Source: Endozoicomonas_A sp049275935 (GTDB lineage Bacteria; Pseudomonadota; Gammaproteobacteria; Pseudomonadales; Endozoicomonadaceae). Taken from it: a stretch of DNA of 64,000 bases. The notes under the pieces are model-generated. The model was not told where the DNA came from. It worked only from the letters and a program-made list of their open reading frames with translations, and did no database searches. This document shows, piece by piece, positions 62,737 through 64,000 of the stretch (the first letter of the stretch is position 1; each line of letters opens with the position of its first letter). Position numbers and translations under genes: made by a program. The DNA lies in the NCBI RefSeq assembly GCF_049275935.1, contig NZ_CP184830.1:4154001-4218000 (forward strand), given 5' to 3'.

Positions 62737-63608
62737 CTAGCTGAGTGTCCTTACCCAGCCCAGCTACAGAGAGGCCGTAAATGGTAGGAAACATCAGTGA
62801 CATGCATCCGGAGATAACCACCAGAGCGTAAATGCCAGCATAGCCAGCTCTCATCATTACAACGATAGTCATAACTGCCGCAACAGTGGCAAGCCCCCCC
62901 AGTAAATTGGCAGGTTCGATATAGCGCATCAGAGAGGTACAAAGGAAGCGACTTCCACTGAATAACAGGATTGAATAGAGGTAATAGGTTGATGCTTCTG
63001 CCTCGGTGCCTCCGACATTATTCATGACATAACGAATTGTCCATGACCAGCAGCCAATTTGCGCCCCCATGTAAAGAAACTGCCCCAGTACTCCACGGAT
63101 AAATATTTTCTTTTTAAAGAGACGGCTAAAGGATTTTGAATAGCTGTATGCTTCGGAAGCATCTGCCGCTTTTGGCATTTTGCAGAGCGCTATAGACAGA
63201 CAGCCTCCCAGAATGATGGCAGCCGTCACTATGTATGGCTCCATAACAGCCATTAATTCCCGGGACTGGATGGCCTCAAGCTGGGCAACCGGCATTGCTA
63301 CCCGCTCTGCGACTGAAGCCGGGTTGAGCTGGCTCAGGATATAGAATTTCCCGATCAGGACCCCGACAATTGAACCTAAAGGGTTGAAGGACTGGGCGAA
63401 GTTCAATCTCTGGGTAGCGGTCTCTTGTGGCCCCATGGCAATAATGTAAGGGTTAGCACTGGTCTCCAGAATGGAAAGCCCGCCAGCCAGTACAAACAGG
63501 GCTGCCAGAAAGTGGGAATATTGCATAGTCTGGCTGGCTGGGTAAAACAGCAAGGCGCCAAATGCAAACAGACCCATTCCGAGCAGCACACCGGATTTGT
63601 AAGAAAAC
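62729..63608 (-). pseudogene. fucP: FucP-type sugar:H+ symporter, truncated at both ends
   Basis: The frame encodes the middle of an FucP-family MFS transporter. FSYKSGVLLGMGLFAFGALL, ETSANPYIIAMGPQETATQR and LNFAQSFNPLGSIVGVLIGK are strong FucP/NagP signatures, and IGCWSWTIRYVM is typical. Compared with E. coli FucP (438 residues) about 85 N-terminal residues are missing, the upstream DNA being the 209-bp repeat. At the other end the IS element adds Leu-Gly-Ala-stop after GLGKDTQ; the true remainder is at 60706-60863. The protein cannot be functional. Confidence 0.88.
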
Positions 63609-63611
63609 TTT

Positions 63612-63820
63612 TAAGTACTCATCCATACGAAATTATATTTTCTGACTTATTGTTCAGGCACTCGCGGCAACTGCTCCTGCGTTGCTCTAGCTCCTGCATC
63701 CATGCAGTCGTGATGCGTTGCAACTCTGGTCACATAGCTTGCTATGTTCCCGTCGTTGCGCCTTGCAGAGCACCTGCCCAATAAGCCAGAAATATTCGAT
63801 TCCGTATGGCTGAGTACTTA
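63612..63820. repeat. 209-bp palindromic repeat, copy 2
   Basis: The inverted counterpart of 48999-49207, same length and about 97% identical by eye. It sits immediately upstream of the first remaining fucP codons and provides an in-frame stop (TAA) there, so the 5' part of fucP has been lost or moved. Confidence 0.9.
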
Positions 63821-64000
63821 GCGTATTAAATTAATACATTCCTTCACGTTATGGCTGTCCTGATCGCATTCAAAACCAGACAGAAGACAACATAGATGGC
63901 AGCTTGCTATCTGTTGCCTCAGTGGCTTTTCGATGTCTTTCCGGGAGGGGAGTATAGACAGGATATTCAGTTATGCATGACAGCTATGCCCGGACTGGTT
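63821..64000. other. Right-edge region, no gene recognised
   Basis: I see no fucP N-terminus or other gene here. A perfect palindrome GTATTAAATTAATAC lies at 63823-63837 and could be an operator of the former transporter operon or of a gene beyond the window. Confidence 0.35.

Overview
The window looks like the chromosome of a host-associated marine gammaproteobacterium. I infer an Oceanospirillales or Endozoicomonas-like organism from the conserved blocks lptD-surA-pdxA-rsmA-apaH and amgK-murU-djlA, the Pseudomonas-style type IV pilus genes (pilD-coaE, pilC, a FimX-like regulator), an EstA-type autotransporter, and a heavy load of insertion sequences, small palindromic elements, toxin-antitoxin modules and effector-like proteins. 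The genus is an inference and was not tested.

Region 1 (1-1978) holds the end of an outer-membrane porin, a decayed PIN-domain toxin and a hexose-6-phosphate mutarotase of the YeaD family.

Region 2 (1979-35245) is the core of the window: four complete or near-complete minor-pilin/PilY1 operons within 33 kb. Each has the order fimT-pilV-pilW-pilX-pilY1, and three also carry a pilE-like gene. Operon A (minus) and operon B (plus) diverge from 9877-10217. Operon C (plus) and operon D (minus) converge with an 11-base gap at 27471-27481. The four PilY1 proteins have three architectures. A has a vWA domain with an intact MIDAS motif, interrupted by three DNRLRE-like beta modules. B and D are long homologues of each other without a MIDAS motif. 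C is short, has no vWA domain, and carries a duplicated four-cysteine module. Between B and C lie a gene with the motif set of an amidoligase (COOH-NH2 ligase), an EstA-type lipase autotransporter, and a decayed copy of the 3' end of a B-type pilY1.

Region 3 (35457-47556) holds fimX-like, nadE, coaE and pilD, and then pilC. The usual pilB-pilC-pilD order is broken: pilC and pilD are separated by about 5.5 kb of accessory DNA. That DNA contains an IS4-family element with recognisable ends and target duplication, two 159-bp MITE copies, an AT-rich secreted glycosyltransferase-like gene, a DUF1778/GNAT toxin-antitoxin pair and a decayed HigBA-like pair. pilB is not in the window.

Region 4 (47958-60067) holds a secreted protein with a C2H2-finger-like tail, a 209-bp palindromic repeat, apaH, rsmA, pdxA, surA and lptD on the minus strand, and amgK, murU and djlA on the plus strand. 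Behind djlA sits a small toxin-antitoxin module flanked by direct repeats that include the djlA 3' end.

Region 5 (60068-64000) is a fucP-type sugar transporter pseudogene. Its 3' part is cut by a MITE plus an adjacent IS1182-family element that share terminal repeats, and its 5' end is replaced by a second copy of the 209-bp repeat.
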